Below, one piece after another: positions 33,475-47,299 of a DNA stretch of 64,000 nt. Source of the DNA: Prorocentrum cordatum (taxonomy: Eukaryota > Sar > Dinophyceae > Prorocentrales > Prorocentraceae); NCBI GenBank assembly GCA_963575745.1, contig CAUYUJ010020251.1, forward strand, positions 96,846 to 160,845, read 5' to 3'. The notes below the pieces were generated by a model. It saw only the letters and a list, made by a program, of their open reading frames with translations, ran no database searches and was not told the DNA's origin. A program made the position numbers and the translations under genes. Position 1 is the stretch's first letter. The number at the start of each line of letters is the position of its first letter.

Positions 33475-34640
33475 AAATCTCTAAGCTCTATTATTATTGA
33501 ACCCTAAATCCTTCAAAACCGGCCCTATGTAAACCGGCCTGCATCCTATGCAAAAAACACCATTTCCTGATCATGCGCCCTGAAAACGATGTTTTTTACA
33601 ATGGATCGTGACCGGGTCTATCCGCGAACTGGGCTGATCCCTGTCAAAAAACATTATATCCTGATCATGCGCATCGAATTTATCAGAAAACCAATTTTTT
33701 TTATAATACATTCTGCCCAACCCCAGTCGCGGGCCGGGATGCGTACCGGAGTTTTATATTGGACAAACATTATAAACTCAACATCCTGCTCTTGCAAGAT
33801 GTGTCCATTGTCGTATTTCATTGCAAAAAAAACGACAAAATGCACACGCGCGCGGCGGCCCCGTATGCGTACCGGAGTTTTATATTGTAAAACATAGTAT
33901 AAACTGAAGATTCTGCTCTTGCAAGATGTGCGCATGGTACTATTCTATTGCAAAAAAAAAAGCACAAGCGCGCGTCGGCCGCGCGATCATGGCCAACTCC
34001 TTTGGACATTTCAATGTTTTTCAGCACTGGTGTTATGCGACAGCCACGCTAGAGGCTGCGGTTATGCAGATGTTGTGGAACTCGCACAGGTATAGCGAAC
34101 CATGTAAATATGAGTCACGTGTCCGTGTATACGAACTCGCCCAGAAGAGCTACTTATGCAGTTTGCATAGGTTGCTATGGGCACCCCTATGCTATGCTAC
34201 GCTATGCTACACGGGCAGCCGATTCCCTGCTGTGCCATGCTATTCTAATCCATGCTATGCCATTCTATGCTACACCATAGGTTCCCGACTTTGTGGTGAC
34301 CCGATGCTGGGCCATGCTGAGCTATGCTTCGCTGTGCTATGCTCTGCTATGCTACACTATAGGTTTCCCACTTTGTGGGGAACCTATGCTTTGCCATGCT
34401 CTGCTATGTTGTGCTATGCTATGCAATGCCATGCTACACTATATGTGTTCTGGGGGAACCTATGCTTTGCCATGCTTTGCTAAGCAATGCTATACCGTGC
34501 TATGCTAGGCTACAGCCACGCTATGACATGATAGAAAATATGATCTTTATGGGGGGGTGGAGATGCGGGGGGGAATGATGGCGACCGCAGGTGGGTTCCG
34601 TCGAAGGTTGTAATCGTGGCCTTGCCCTGTTAAGCCCTAA
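33475..34640. repeat. subtelomere-like module 2
   Basis: Same order of blocks as module 1. Satellite units at 34180-34520 and end block at 34545-34640. Confidence 0.8.
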
Positions 34641-34966
34641 ACCCTAAATTCCCAAGCACCTCGTTGTGCTTCTGCCCACCCCGCCGCGCATCACCGTCGC
34701 CGTCTACGAGAGACAAGGCATCTCTGAGAAGCGTCAGCTGGTTGCCAAACTGGGTCGCCCATGCAGCCGTAGGCTGCCCCCTGGGAGTCGCGATTCAAAG
34801 ATAAACTTCCCCTTGATCCTCGAAGAATATAACACCCTAAACCCAGAGACTTTTGACTTGGAATTCCCCCCTATGCTTCTCCGACACGTAAAAACACGTG
34901 TGGAGCGCTCCGAACGCCTCTGGGCGCATGTGGGAGCGCCTGGGAGCGCCTGGGAGCGTCTGGGAA

Positions 34967-34999
<33 letters not shown>

Positions 35000-35135
35000 C
35001 TGCAAGCGAGCGGGAAGCGCCTGGGAGCGCCTGGGAGCGCTTGGGAGCGCTTGGGAGCGCCTGGGATCGCCGGGGAACGCCTGGGAGCGCTTGGGAGCGC
35101 CTGGGAGCGCCTGGCAGCGCCTGGCAGCGCCTGGA

Positions 35136-35190
<55 letters not shown>

Positions 35191-35427
35191 TTGGAGCGCA
35201 TTGGGAATTTAAGGGCCAGCGGCCCCAAACCCTAAAAGGCTTTAGTTTGGGAGGTCGCCGGCCCTGCAGCCGGGGGTGGGAAGTGGTTGCAGCTCTGGCG
35301 CCCTTCGCCAAGCTTGATCGGGTCGGCTAAACGCCCCCCCAATCAAGCTTGCCGAAGGGGGGGCTGCCTTGCCTTGACTGTTGGCCGGTGCGCTAAGAGA
35401 AGCCCTAAACCCTAAACCCTAAACCCT
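34641..35427. repeat. composite module with TGGGAGCGCC array, copy 1
   Basis: The leader at 34648 (AATTCCCAAGCACCTCGTTG) is shared with 39198. Then comes the 10-bp TGGGAGCGCC array (about 34920-35195), a shared tail (GGGAATTTAAGGGCCAGCGG), an inverted pair CTTCGCCAAGCTTGAT / ATCAAGCTTGCCGAAG (35301-35358) and CCCTAAA repeats. Long frames through the array code only 10-residue repeats. Confidence 0.85.
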
Positions 35428-36818
35428 AAATCTCTAATCTCTATTATTAATAAACCCTAAATCCTTCAAAACCGGCCCTATGTAAACCGGCCTCCATCCC
35501 ATGCAAAAAAAAAAACACACAATTTCCTGATCATGCGCTCTGAAAACGATGTTTTTTACAATGGATCGTGACCGGGTCTATCCGCGAACCGGGCTGATCC
35601 CTCTCAAAAAACACTATATCCTGATCATGCGCATCGAATTTATCAGAAAACCAAATTTTTTACAGTACATTCTGCCCAACCCCAGTCGCGGGCCGGGATG
35701 CGCACCGGAGTTTTATATGGGAAAAAACACTATAAACTCAACATCCTGCTCTTGCAAGATGTGTCCATTGTCATATTTCATTGCAAAAAAAACTACAAAG
35801 TGCGCACGCGCGCGGCGGCCCCGTATGCGTACCGGAGTTTTATATGGTAAAAAATATTATAATATGAAGATTCTGCTCTTGCAAGATGTGTGCATGGTAC
35901 TATTCCATTGTAAAAAAAAAACGACAAAGTGCACGAGCGCGCGGCGGCCGCGCGATCATGGCTAACTCCTTTTTGGAAATTCAATCTTTTTTTCGGCAGT
36001 GGTGCTATGCGACAGCCACGCTAGAGGCTGCGGTTATCCAGATGTTGTGGAACTTGCTTTTGTGCTAATCTACGTTATGCTGGCATAGCATACGAGAGGC
36101 GTTGCATAGCAAAGCACGTTGAGGTCGGGCGAACCCCAGAGTCCGCCCGACCCGAACCGACCCGCTTGTTAGGGTTCACGCGTGTCCAGCGCATACGCAC
36201 CATACTTCAATGCCCCGCCCGCCCGACCCGACCCGCCCGTTAGGGCCCGCCCGGCCCGACCCGACCGCCCCGTTAGGGTCCGCCCACCCGACCCGATCCG
36301 ACCCGCCCGTCAGGGTTCACGCGTGTCAAGTGCACACGCACCATACTTTAATGCCCCGCCCGCCCGACCCGACCCGCCCGCTAGGGTCCGCCCGACCCGA
36401 CCCGACCCGCCCGTTAGGGTCCGCCCGCCCGACCCGACCCGCTCGTTAGGGTTCGCGCGTGTCAAGTGTACACGCACCATACTTGAATGTCCCGCCCTCC
36501 CGACCCGACCCGCCCGTTAGGGTCCGCCCGACCTGACCCCGACCCGCCCGTTAGGGTCCGCCCGCCCGACCCGACCCGACCCGCCCGTTAGGGTCTCCCG
36601 CGCGCGCGCGCGGCCGCCGCCTCTTTGCTAAGCGCTTGCCCCCCAGGCTTGCTATGCTATGCTACAACCACGGTATAACATGAGAGGAGAGATGATCTTT
36701 ATGTGGGGGTGGAGATGCGGGGGGGATTGATAGCCACCGCAGGTGAGTGCCTATGCAGGTAGGTATTCCTGGCCTTGCCCTGTTAACCCTAAACCCTAAA
36801 CCCTAAACCCTAAACCCT
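35428..36818. repeat. subtelomere-like module 3
   Basis: As module 1, with a longer CCCGACCCGACCCGCCCGTTAGG array (36130-36600) and end block at 36690-36790. Confidence 0.8.
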
Positions 36819-38122
36819 AAATCTCTAATCTCTATTATTATTAAACCCTAAATCCTTCAAAACCGGTCGCTATGCAAACCGGCCTCCATCCTATGCAAAA
36901 AAACACTATATCCTGATCATGCGCATCGAATTTATCATATTTTTTCCACAAGTGTCGTGCCCAACCGCGGTCGCGGGCGTGGATGCGTACCGGAGCTTAT
37001 CCCTGTCAAAAAACACCATATCCTCGCAACTGCGTTCTTCTGGTTCCCACTTTACCTATGACAAAAACACCATATCCTTATCATCGCGCGCTTCTCAGGG
37101 TTACTTTCTTCTGAACAAAAACAATGCATTCATTCAACTGCTCACTTCCGTTGTGCACTTTCCATTTTCGGCAATTACGTGCCATCCATGCTATGCGGCG
37201 GTCTCTTGTGTCTCACTCGGTTTCTATGTCCAGGAATGTTGTGCTATGTCATGCTTGGAGTTTGTTTCGCGCCACGGAGTTATTCCTTTCAGGGCAACGT
37301 TGCGTGCTATGTTTCGTGGGTTCCCTATGTTGTCTCTGGCCTATTGGGTGTTATGGTTGAACCTTTGTCGCATGCATCCAGTGTTATCCTGTGGCAGTTC
37401 TCATCGCGTGCTTCTCAGGGTTATTTTCTTGTGAACAAAAACAATGCATTCATGGAATTACTTCCGTGTACATCTATATGCCCGGGAATGATGTGCTATG
37501 CCATGCTATGCGGCGGTGTCTTGTGTCCCACGGGGCTTCTGCCCAGGAATGTTGTGTTATCATGAGGAATGTTGTGTTATCATGCTATGCTGTGGAGTCT
37601 TTTGTTTCACGCCACAGAGTTATTCCTTTCAGGGCAACGTTGCGTGCTATTTTTCGTGGGTTCCTTATGGTGTCTCCTTGGGTGCCCATGGGGCAGCCTG
37701 TGTCGCATGCATTCAGTGTTGCATATGCGTGGCAGCGTTGCCGCATTCATGTGCTTCATGGGACGGTCGCGCGCTATAAGTTCTCATGTTAGTCTGTGTC
37801 GTGGCATATCGTTTCCCACTTTGTGGGGAACCTATGCTTTGCCATGCTCTGCTATGTTGTGCTATGCTATGCAATGCCATGCTACACTATATGTGTTTTG
37901 GGGGAACCTATGCTTTGCCATGCTTTGCTAAGCAATTCTATACCATGCTATGCTATGCTACAGCCACGCTATGACATGATAGAAGATTTGATCTTTATGT
38001 GGGGGTGGAGATGCGGGGGGGATTGATAGCCGCCGCAGGTGGGTGCCTATGCGGGTAGGTATTCTTGGCCTTGCCTTGTTAGACCATAAACCCTAAACCC
38101 TGAACTCTAAACCCTAAACCCT
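36819..38122. repeat. subtelomere-like module 4 with internal duplication
   Basis: Contains two copies, about 330 bp apart, of a segment with GCTTCTCAGGGTTACTTTCT, ACAAAAACAATGCATTCAT and TTCCTTTCAGGGCAACGTTG (37090-37310 and 37405-37650). Then come satellite units (37805-37975) and the end block (37990-38080). Confidence 0.75.
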
Positions 38123-39197
38123 AAATATCTAATCTCTATTATTAATAAACCCTAAACCCTTCCAAAACGGGCGCTATGCGGACCGGGCTTCATCCTATGC
38201 AAAAAATACACTTTCCTAATCGTGCGCGCTCTACTTGATCAGAAAACTATGTTTTTTTACAATGGATCGCGACCGATTCTATAAACGGGCCCCCACCATC
38301 CTATGAAAAAAAATACGATATCCTGATCATGCGAATTTCATTTATCAGAATCCCATATTTTTTACCACACATTCTGCACGACCCGGATTTCGTCCGGGGT
38401 CGCGGGCCCCGAAGTGTACCGGAGCTTTGTGTTGTAAAAAATACTATATCCTTAAAATCCCGCTCTTGCAAGATGTGTCCATGTTCATATTTCATTGCAA
38501 AAAACACGACAAAGTGCACACGCGCGTCGCGGGCGTGGAAGTGTACCGGAGCTTTCTCTTGTAAAAAATATTATAACCTGAACATCCTGCTCTTGCAAGC
38601 TGTGTCCATGTTCATATTCCATTGCAAAAAAATGCGACAAAGTGCACACGCGCGCGGCTGAGCCTTTGTCGCATGCATCCAGTGTTATCCTGTGGCAGTT
38701 CCCATCGCGTGCTTCTCAGGGTTACTTTCTTGTGCTGTTCACACGGTTCGGCGGACGCGTTTCGGTTGACACGGTTCGGTTGGCACGTTTCGGCTGACGC
38801 GGTTCTGTCGACACGCTTTGGCTGAGAGTGTTCGTCTGGCATGGTTTGGCTGATACTGTTCGGTTCGGTTCGGCTGATACGGTTCGGCTGACACGGTTTT
38901 GCAGAGTCGGTTATGATGACACGGTGTGGTTGGGACGGAGCGTCTGACACGGCACGGCTGACACGGCGCCAGTGACACGGCTGGGCTGAACCAGGTGCGG
39001 GTCTGGCTACATCATGCGTGTAGGCAATGCTATGCGATGTCATGCTGTATCTGCTAAGCGCTTGCTCCCAGGCTTGCTATACTTTGCCATGCTATGCTAC
39101 AGCCACGCTATGACATGATAGAAGATATGATCTTTATGGGGGGGTGGAGATGCGGGGGGGAATTATGGCCACCGCAGGTGGGTTCCGTTGAAGGTTG
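38123..39197. repeat. subtelomere-like module 5 with GACACGGTTCGGCT repeats
   Basis: Start block as in other modules. Irregular ACACGGTTCGGCTG repeats of about 15-20 bp lie at 38735-38985. End block at 39131-39190. Confidence 0.75.
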
Positions 39198-39487
39198 TAA
39201 ATTCCCAAGCAACTCGTTGTGCTTCTGCCCACCCCACCGCGCATCACCGTCGCCGTCTACGAGAGACAGGGCATCTCTGAGATGCTTGAGCATGTAGCCC
39301 GAGTGGGTCGCCTTGGCAGCTTTTGCTGCTGCCCTCCCCCTCTTTTGGGGATTCGCGTTTCAATGATAAACCTCCCCTGATCCTCAACGATTATAACACC
39401 CTAAACCCAAAGACCTTTCGCTTGTAAGCGCCGGGGTCGCCTGGGAGCGCCTGGGAGCGCTTAGGAGCGCCTGGGAGCGCCTGGGAA

Positions 39488-39520
<33 letters not shown>

Positions 39521-39585
39521 TTGGGAGCGTGTGGGAGCGCCTGGGAGCGCTTGGGAGCGCCTGGGAGCGCTTGGGAGCGTGCCAG

Positions 39586-39617
<32 letters not shown>

Positions 39618-39815
39618 ACGCCTGGAAGCGCTTGGGAACGCGCCGAGAGCGCTTGGGAGCGCCTGGGAGCGCTTGGGAGCGCCTGGGAGCGCCTGGGAGC
39701 GCTTGGGAGCGCCTGGGAGCGCCAGGGAGCGCCTGGGAGCGCTTGGGAGCGCTTCGGAGCGCGCCGGGAGCGCCTTGGAGCCCTGGGAGGCCGGGGAGCG
39801 CCTGGGAGCGCTTGA

Positions 39816-39851
<36 letters not shown>

Positions 39852-40124
39852 CAAGGAGCGCCTGGGAGCGCTTGGAACGCATTTGGGAATTTAGGGGCCA
39901 GCGGCCCAAAACCCTAAAAGGCTGTAGTTTGGGAGGTTGCCGGCCATGCGGCCGGGGGTGGGAAGATGTTGCACCTCCTGCCCCCTTCGCCAAGCTTGAT
40001 CGGGTCGGCTAAACGCCCCCCCAATCAAGCTTGCCGAAGGGGGGGCAGCCTTGCCTGGACTGTCGGCCGCTGCGCGCCCGAGAAGCCCTAAACCCTAAAC
40101 CCTAAACCCTAAACCCTAAACCGT
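39198..40124. repeat. composite module with TGGGAGCGCC array, copy 2
   Basis: Same order as copy 1: leader (AATTCCCAAGCAACTCGTTG), 10-bp array (about 39435-39880), tail, CTTCGCCAAGCTTGAT inverted pair (39987-40045), CCCTAAA repeats. Confidence 0.85.
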
Positions 40125-40657
40125 AAATCTCTAATCCTTATAATTATTAAACCCTAGATCCTTCTAAACCGGTCGCTATGCAACCCGGCCTCCATCCCCT
40201 GCAAAAAATACTACTTCCTGATCATGCGATCAAAAAGCCGCATTTTTTACAATACATTATGCCCGGCCCCGGTCGCGACCCGGGCTCATCCATTGCAAAA
40301 AAAACTATATCCTGATCCTGCGATCAGAAAACCTTTTTTTACAATACAAAGTGCCCGACCCGGTTCGCGACCCCGGATGTAACCCGGGATTTTATATGGG
40401 AAAAAACAATATAAACTCAACATCCTGCTCTTGCAAGATGTGTCCATGGTCTTGAGCGATAGCAAAACATACGACAAAGTGAGCACGCGCGCGGCGGCCC
40501 CGTATGCGTTCCGGAGTTGTGTATTGTAAAAAATATTATAATATGAAGATTCTGCTCTTGCAAGATGTGTGCATGGTACTATTCCATTGTAAAAAAAACG
40601 ACAAAGTGCACAAGCGCGCGGCGGCCGCGCGATCATGGCCAATTCCTTTGGAAATAC

Positions 40658-40688
<31 letters not shown>

Positions 40689-41080
40689 GCACTGGTACTA
40701 TGCGACAGCCACGCTAAAGCTGCGGTTATCCAGATGTTGTGGAACTTGCTTTTGTGCAAATCTATGTTATGCTGGTATAGCATACGAGAGGCGTTGCATA
40801 GCAAAGCACGTTGAGGTCGGGCGAACCCCAGAGTCCGCCCGACCCGAACCGACCCGCTTGTTAGGGTTCACGCGTGTCAAGTGTATACGCACCATACTTT
40901 AATGTCCCGCCCGCCCGACCCGACCCGCCCGTTAGGGCCCGCCCGACCCGACCCGACCCCCCCCCCCCCCCCCGAATAGTATATCCTGATCATTTTTCCT
41001 TTCCGATGTGCATTTTCCTTTGAAAAAAAAAATATACATTTAATATTCTGGTTTTGCACGATGTGTTGATGTTTATATTC
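40125..41080. repeat. subtelomere-like module 6, truncated
   Basis: Start block, AT-rich TCCTGATCATGCG segments, an (AT)n run at 40664-40688, CCCGACCCGACCCG block (40840-40975) and a C run. No end block. Confidence 0.75.
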
Positions 41081-41400
41081 CATTGCAAAAACTCTGCAGG
41101 GGCCGCCTCGTGGCCTCTTGGGGGCCTCCTGAGGGTCGTTGGGACCCTCTTGGCGTCTCTTCTGGGCCTCTTGGGTCCTCCCGGGGACTTCTGAAGGGCG
41201 AGGGCCCAAGTATTGTCCTCCCTGGTGCCTTTCTTGGAGTGTTCTTGGTGCTCTCTTGCGTGTCTTGGAGGTCCAGGCCGGGTCTCGCAGGGGTCCGGGG
41301 ACAAGCGATAGGAACCTCATGTTATGGCGTGGCTGTATTATAGAAACGACAAAACATGCGAGGTTCTCCAAAATCTAGGGGACCTCATGTCATAGCGTGG
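41080..41400. other. GGCCTCTTGGG-type degenerate repeats
   Basis: Units like GGCCTCTTGGGGGCC and CCTCTTGGCG look like the reverse complement of the CCAAGAGGC arrays at 10-19 kb. No gene. Confidence 0.5.
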
Positions 41401-41409
41401 CCGTGAGAT

Positions 41410-41640
41410 ACTGTAGCACTGCACTCGTCGTCCCTCGTCGTCCCTCGTCGTCACTCGTTGTCACTCGTCATCACTCGTCGTCACTCGTGGTCACTCGTCG
41501 TCAGTCGTCGTCACGCGTCCTCACTCGTCGTGGCTCGTCGTCACTCGTCGTCACTCGTCGTCGCTCGTCGACACTCGTCGTCACTCGTCGTCACTCGTCG
41601 TCACTCGTCGTCACTCGTCGTCACTCGTCGTCGTCGCCGT
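41410..41640. repeat. 10-bp CTCGTCGTCA tandem array
   Basis: About 20 imperfect units. Variants include CTCGTCGTCG and CTCGTGGTCA. Confidence 0.9.
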
Positions 41641-42060
41641 CGTCGTTATCGGCATTGTCATCGTCATCGTCGATCCCGAGCCCCCATCCATGAGGCTTCT
41701 GACCCATCAATCAGGCACGGTGGCGGGATAGTCCGAAGGCACAGGAGGAACCATGAGGCATCTGATCCATAATCCATGAGACATAGAATACGCAAGCGTG
41801 TTCGACTGCATGCTCAATCACAAAAGTGCATGATGCATATATGCGAAGAAATCCTTTTCGAACTCCGCAAAAGGCGCCGTAGGGAGCGGCAAGGAAATAG
41901 TGTTTTTTTTTTTTCCCCGGGGGGAAATGCATCTCATAAGTTCACGTGATCAGGATATAGTATTTGTTGGATAGGATGTAGCATAGAAGAGCATAGCATA
42001 CCAAAGCAGGACATGGCAAAGAGGCGGTTTAGCACGGTCTCCTACACCTGAGAACCTCAT
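41640..42060. other. unassigned sequence bordering the satellite
   Basis: A repeated GGTGGCGGGATAG/GGCGGGATAGGCCG motif occurs at 41720 and 42130. No gene seen. Confidence 0.4.
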
Positions 42061-43664
42061 GGTATAGCACGGCACAGCATAGCATAGCATATAGCGTCCT
42101 TCTGGAAACCCATTTTGTGTTGTTATGGGCACTATGGCGGGATAGGCCGTAGGCAATTAAGTAAATGGAAACGCCCATAGAGATAACGAGTCCGCGTTTT
42201 GGAGATCATGTGTGCTGCGACCACGAGCAACGTAATAGTAAAGCAAATGAATAGTATAATGGTGCACGCAGAATGGAATAAGGAACAGTGTAACCGATTA
42301 GCGAACGGTTGTCAATAGATGCCGGATGCAACTGAATAGCCAATATAGCACGAGGCAAATGTGAGTAAGAGAAACACGCACATAGCAACAACGAGTCCAA
42401 GTTTCGTAGAGCATAGCATCGAATAGGGCGACATGGCATGACATAACACACAATGACCGCCGAAAAGAACCGCATGGCGTAGCATAGCACAACATAGGAC
42501 AGCATAGCACCCACCTGCGGTAGCAGTGGCACAGCATAAAGTGGGGCATCTATGGTGTAGTATAGCTTAGCACCTCCTTGCCATGGCAGCGGTAACACCC
42601 CCTTGCCATGGCAGGGGTAGCACAGCAAAAAGCGGGGAATCTATGGTGTAGTATAGTTTAGCATAGCATAGCATAACATATCACATCATGGCAACGCAAC
42701 TCTCAGTGCAGCTCGGTCATGATGCGATTGACAACTTGCAGGTGCGTTCGGCATCGTCTTCAGATGCATTACGCTCCGCCTTCTGCAGCTGCAGGTGCCT
42801 TAAAAGGCTGGAGCACGGCAACTCATATGTTGCCATAGTGAAAAAGTGAAACATGATATGGTTCGGGCGCGGCCCTCCCCGCCCTCGCTGGGCGGCCTTG
42901 CTCCCTAAAACGCACAGGTTCCCCAAAAAGTGGGGCGCGCATGGCAAAGCATACAGCATGGCATCGTACAGGTTCCCAAAAAAGTGAGGGACCTTTGGTG
43001 TAGTATAGCATCGCATAGCATCGCATAGCATATCACAGCCTGGCAAAACATAGGTTCCAGAAACAAGTGGCGGACCTAATGTGTAGCATAGCATAGCATA
43101 ACATGGCATAGCATAGCGCAGCGTGGCAGAGCATATGTTCCCCAAACAGTGGGGAACCTATGGTTTAGCATAGCATAGCACAGCACAGCATAGCACATCA
43201 TGGCAAAGCATATGTTCCCCTAAAACGTGGGGAACATATGGTGTAGCATAGCATAGCATAGAAGCGCATCATAGCATAGCACAGCGTGGCAAAGTATAGG
43301 TTCCCCAAAAATGTGGGAAACCTATGGTGTAGCATCATAGCACAGCATTGCAAAGCATAGGTTCCCCGAAAAGTGGGGAACCTATGGTGCAGCATAGCAT
43401 AGCACAGCATAGCATAGACTAGCACAGCATGGCAAAGCATAGGTTCCCCAAAACAAATGGGGAACCTATGGTGTAGCATAGCATAGCATTGCATAGCATG
43501 TCATAGCACAACATGGCAAAGTAGTGTTGTCCAAAAAGTGGGGAACCTGTGGTCTAGCATAGCATATCATAGCATAGCACCGCATGGCAAAGCATATGTT
43601 CCAAAAAAATGGGGAACCTATGGTGTAGCATACCATAGCATAGAATAGCATAGCATAGCACCGT

Positions 43665-44030
43665 ATCAGCATCATCATCAACATCATCAGCCGCATCAGC
43701 TAGCACCAGCATCAGCATCATCATCATGATTATCACCATCTTCATCATCATCGGCATCACCGTCATCATCATTATCATCATCTTCATCATCATCATTAGC
43801 TCTTCCCTCCTCCCCCTCCTCTCTCTCTTTCTCCACCTCCTCCTCCTCATCCTATTCTCATCCTCCTCCTCCTCCCTCTCCTCCTCCTCCTCCTCCACGT
43901 CGTCCTCCTCCCCCTCCCCTGCTCTTCCTTTTCCTCCTCCGTCTCCTCCTCCTCCTTTTCCTTGTCCTCCTCCTCCTCCTCCTCCTTCCTTCTCCTCTTC
44001 CTCTCCTCTTCATTTGAGGTGCGTGAGCGA
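43665..44030. repeat. CATCAG/CTCCTC composite microsatellite, copy 1
   Basis: ATCATCAGCATC repeats pass into CTCTTCCCTCCTCCCC and CTCCTCCTC. Copies 2 and 3 are at 45955-46200 and 47300-47575. Confidence 0.85.
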
Positions 44031-44149
44031 ACGCAGCAAAGAGAGAACAAGAGCGCGCAGAATAGAGTGCCCGCGCGCTTGTATCCATCATCGGCCGCGC
44101 GACCTGTCATCATAGTCGCGCCTCCGGTCGCCCAAAGGAGCCGGCCCAG

Positions 44150-44590
44150 AGAGTGGGGAATCTTTGCCCCAAGATAGCATCGCCCCAGCGATGATTTGAC
44201 CAGCGATAGGCAGCTGATAAAAACGTGCTGCATAAGCAGCAAAATGAGCTAGCGCTCCTGGCCAAGAGGAAGATAGAGAGGAAATGATTATTGCATGGGT
44301 GATTACTGCATGTATATATTTGTCATCATGATGCACGGACGGAGATAGGAGTATCGGAAGAATGGAGTACACGACTGAATGAGGTTGACAAGTCGGGGCG
44401 TGGCCAGAAGAGACTGGGCATTCGCGTCCCAAGATAGCATCGCCCCAGCGCTGTTTTACAGCGATAGGCTTTGCTGATAAAAAACGCGCTGCATAAGCAG
44501 CAAAAAATGCGCGTCTGGCTAAGAGGAAGATAGAGAGGAAACGATCATTGCGTGGATGATTACTGCATGGATGTATGTGTATCCATGATG
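44150..44590. repeat. direct duplication of about 245-bp spacing
   Basis: CCAAGATAGCATCGCCCCAG begins at about 44170 and 44431. Both are followed by AGCGATAGGC, CTGCATAAGCAGCAAAA, AAGAGGAAGATAGAGAGGAA and TGATTACTGCATG. No gene recognised. Confidence 0.8.
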
Positions 44591-45954
44591 GTGATATAGA
44601 AACATGCATTACTGCTGTTGCATAGCAAAGCATAGCAAAGCATAGCATCGCATAGCACAGCATGGCAAAGCATAGGTTCCCCCAAAAAGTGGGGGACCTA
44701 TTGTGTAGCATAGCATAGCATACCATGGCATAGCATAGCATATCACAACATGACAAAGGATATGTTCCCCTAAAAGTAGGAAGCCTGTGGTGTAGCATAG
44801 CAAAGCATAGCATAGCATAGCATTGCACCGCATGTCGAGGCATAGGTTCCCCAAACAGTGGGGAATATATGGTGTAGCATAGCATAGCATAGCATAGCAT
44901 AGCATTGCACAGCATGGCAAAGCATCGGTTCCCCAACAAGTGGGGAACCTATGCTGCAGCATAACATAGCATAGCATAGCATGGCATAGCACAGCATGGC
45001 AAAACATAGGTTACCCGACAAGTGGGTAATCTATGGTGTAGCATAGCATAGCATAGCATAGCATAGCACCGCATGGCCAAGCATAGGTTCCCCTAACAAG
45101 TGGAGAACCTAAGATACAGCACAGCATAGCATAGCATAGCATAGCGTGGCTCAGCATGGCAATGCAGATGTTCGCCAAAAAAATTGGGGAACCTATGGTG
45201 TGGCATAGCATAGCATAACATAGCATAGCATAGCACCGCATGGCAGAGCATAGGTTTCCCAAAAAGTGGGGAACCTATGTTGTCGCATCGCATAGCATAG
45301 CATGGCATAGCACTACTGCATGGCATAGCATAGATTACCCAAAATGTGGGTAATCTATGGTGTAGCATAGCATAACATAGCATAGCATTGTACATCATGG
45401 CAACGCACAGGTTACCCAAAAAGCGTATAACTGTAGCACAGCATAGCATAGCATAGCATAGCACAGCATGGCAAATCATAGGTTCCCCAAAAAAAGGGGA
45501 ACCTATGTTGTAGCATCGCATGGCATGGCATGGCATAGCACAGCATGGCAAAGCATAGATCACCCAAAAAGTGTGTAACCTATGGTGTACCATCGCATAG
45601 CATAGCATAGCATGGCACCGCATGGCAAAGCATATGTTACCCAAAAGTGGGCCCCATGGTGTAGCATCGCATAGCATAGCATGGCAGAGCACAGCATGGC
45701 AAAGCAGAGGTTCCCCAAAAAGTGGGGAACCTATGGTGTAGCATAGCATAGCATATCATGGCATAGCATAGCATAGCACAACATGGCAAAGCATCTCCTC
45801 CCCTAAAGGTGGGGAATCTGTGATGTAGCATAGCATAGCATAGCATAGCACAGCATAGCACATCATGGCAAAGCACAGGTTCCCCAAAAAGTGGGGAACC
45901 TATTCTGTGTCTTAGCATATTTCATAGCATAGCATATCAAAGCACAGCATGCAT

Positions 45955-46200
45955 CTGTATCATCGTCATCAGCATCAGCATCAGGATCAGCATCATCATC
46001 TGCATCAGCATCAGCATCAGCATCAGCATCATCATCATCATCATCCTCATCATCATCAGCGCATCGTCATCATCATCACCATCATCTTCGTCATCATCAT
46101 TCTCTCTTCCCTCCTCCTCCTCCTCTCTTTCCATCTCCTCCTCCCTATTATCCTCCTCCTCCTCTCCTCCCTCTCCTCCTCCTCCTCCTCCTCCACGTCC
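45955..46200. repeat. CATCAG/CTCCTC composite microsatellite, copy 2
   Basis: Same order as copy 1. Ends CTCCACGTCCGCCATGGCAG, back into the satellite. Confidence 0.85.
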
Positions 46201-47299
46201 GCCATGGCAGAGCATAGGTTGTCCAAAAAGTGGGTAACCTAGTGGGTGCACCAATATAGCATTACATAGCCCATCATGGGACAGGTTCCCGAAACAAAAA
46301 CTGGGGGAACCTATGGTGTAGCATAGCATAGCATAGCATGGCACAGCATAGCATAGCACAGCATGGGCGTGGCCAGGTATAGCCGGATGGTGTTACTCAT
46401 GGATTCCCCCAAAAGTGGGGAATCTACGGTATAGCATGACATGGCATAGCATAGCATAGCATAGCGCAGCATGGCAAGGCATAGGTTCCCCAAAAAGTGG
46501 GGATCATATGGTGTGACATAGCATAGCATAACATAGCATAGCATAGCATGACAAAGCATAGGTTCCCCAAAAACTGGGGAACCCATGGTGTACCATAGCA
46601 TAGCATAGCATAGCATATCATAGCATAACACGGCATGGCAACGCATATGTTCCCCCCGAAAAAACAAAGTGGTGAAGCTATGGTGTAGCATAGCAAAGCA
46701 TAGCATATCATAGCATAGCATAGCACAACATGGCAACGCATAGGTTTCCCAAAAAGTGGGGAACATATGGGGTGGCATAGCATATCATAATATATCATAG
46801 CATAGCATAGCAAAGCATGACAAAGCATGGGTTCCCCAAAACGTGGGCAACCTATGGTGTAGTATAGCATAGCATAGTATAGCATAGCATAAAACAACAT
46901 GGCAAAGCACAGGTTACCCAAAACGTGTGCCCATGGTGTAGCATAGCATAACATAGCATGGCATGGCACAGCATGGCAACGCATAGGTTACCCCAAAGTG
47001 GGTGACCTATGGTGTAGCACAGCATATCATAGCATGGCAGAGCACAGCATGGCAAAGCAGAGGTTCCCCAAAAAGTTGGGAACCTATGGTCTAGCATAGC
47101 ATGGCAGACCATGGCATAGCATAACATAGCATAACATGGCAAATCGTAGATTCCCCTAAAGGTGGATAACCTATGATGTAGTATAGCATAGCATAGCATA
47201 GCACAGCATAGCACATCATGGTAAAGCATATGTTCCCCCAAAAAGTGGGGTCATGGTGTGGCATAGCATAGCATAACATAGCATATCATAGCACAGCAT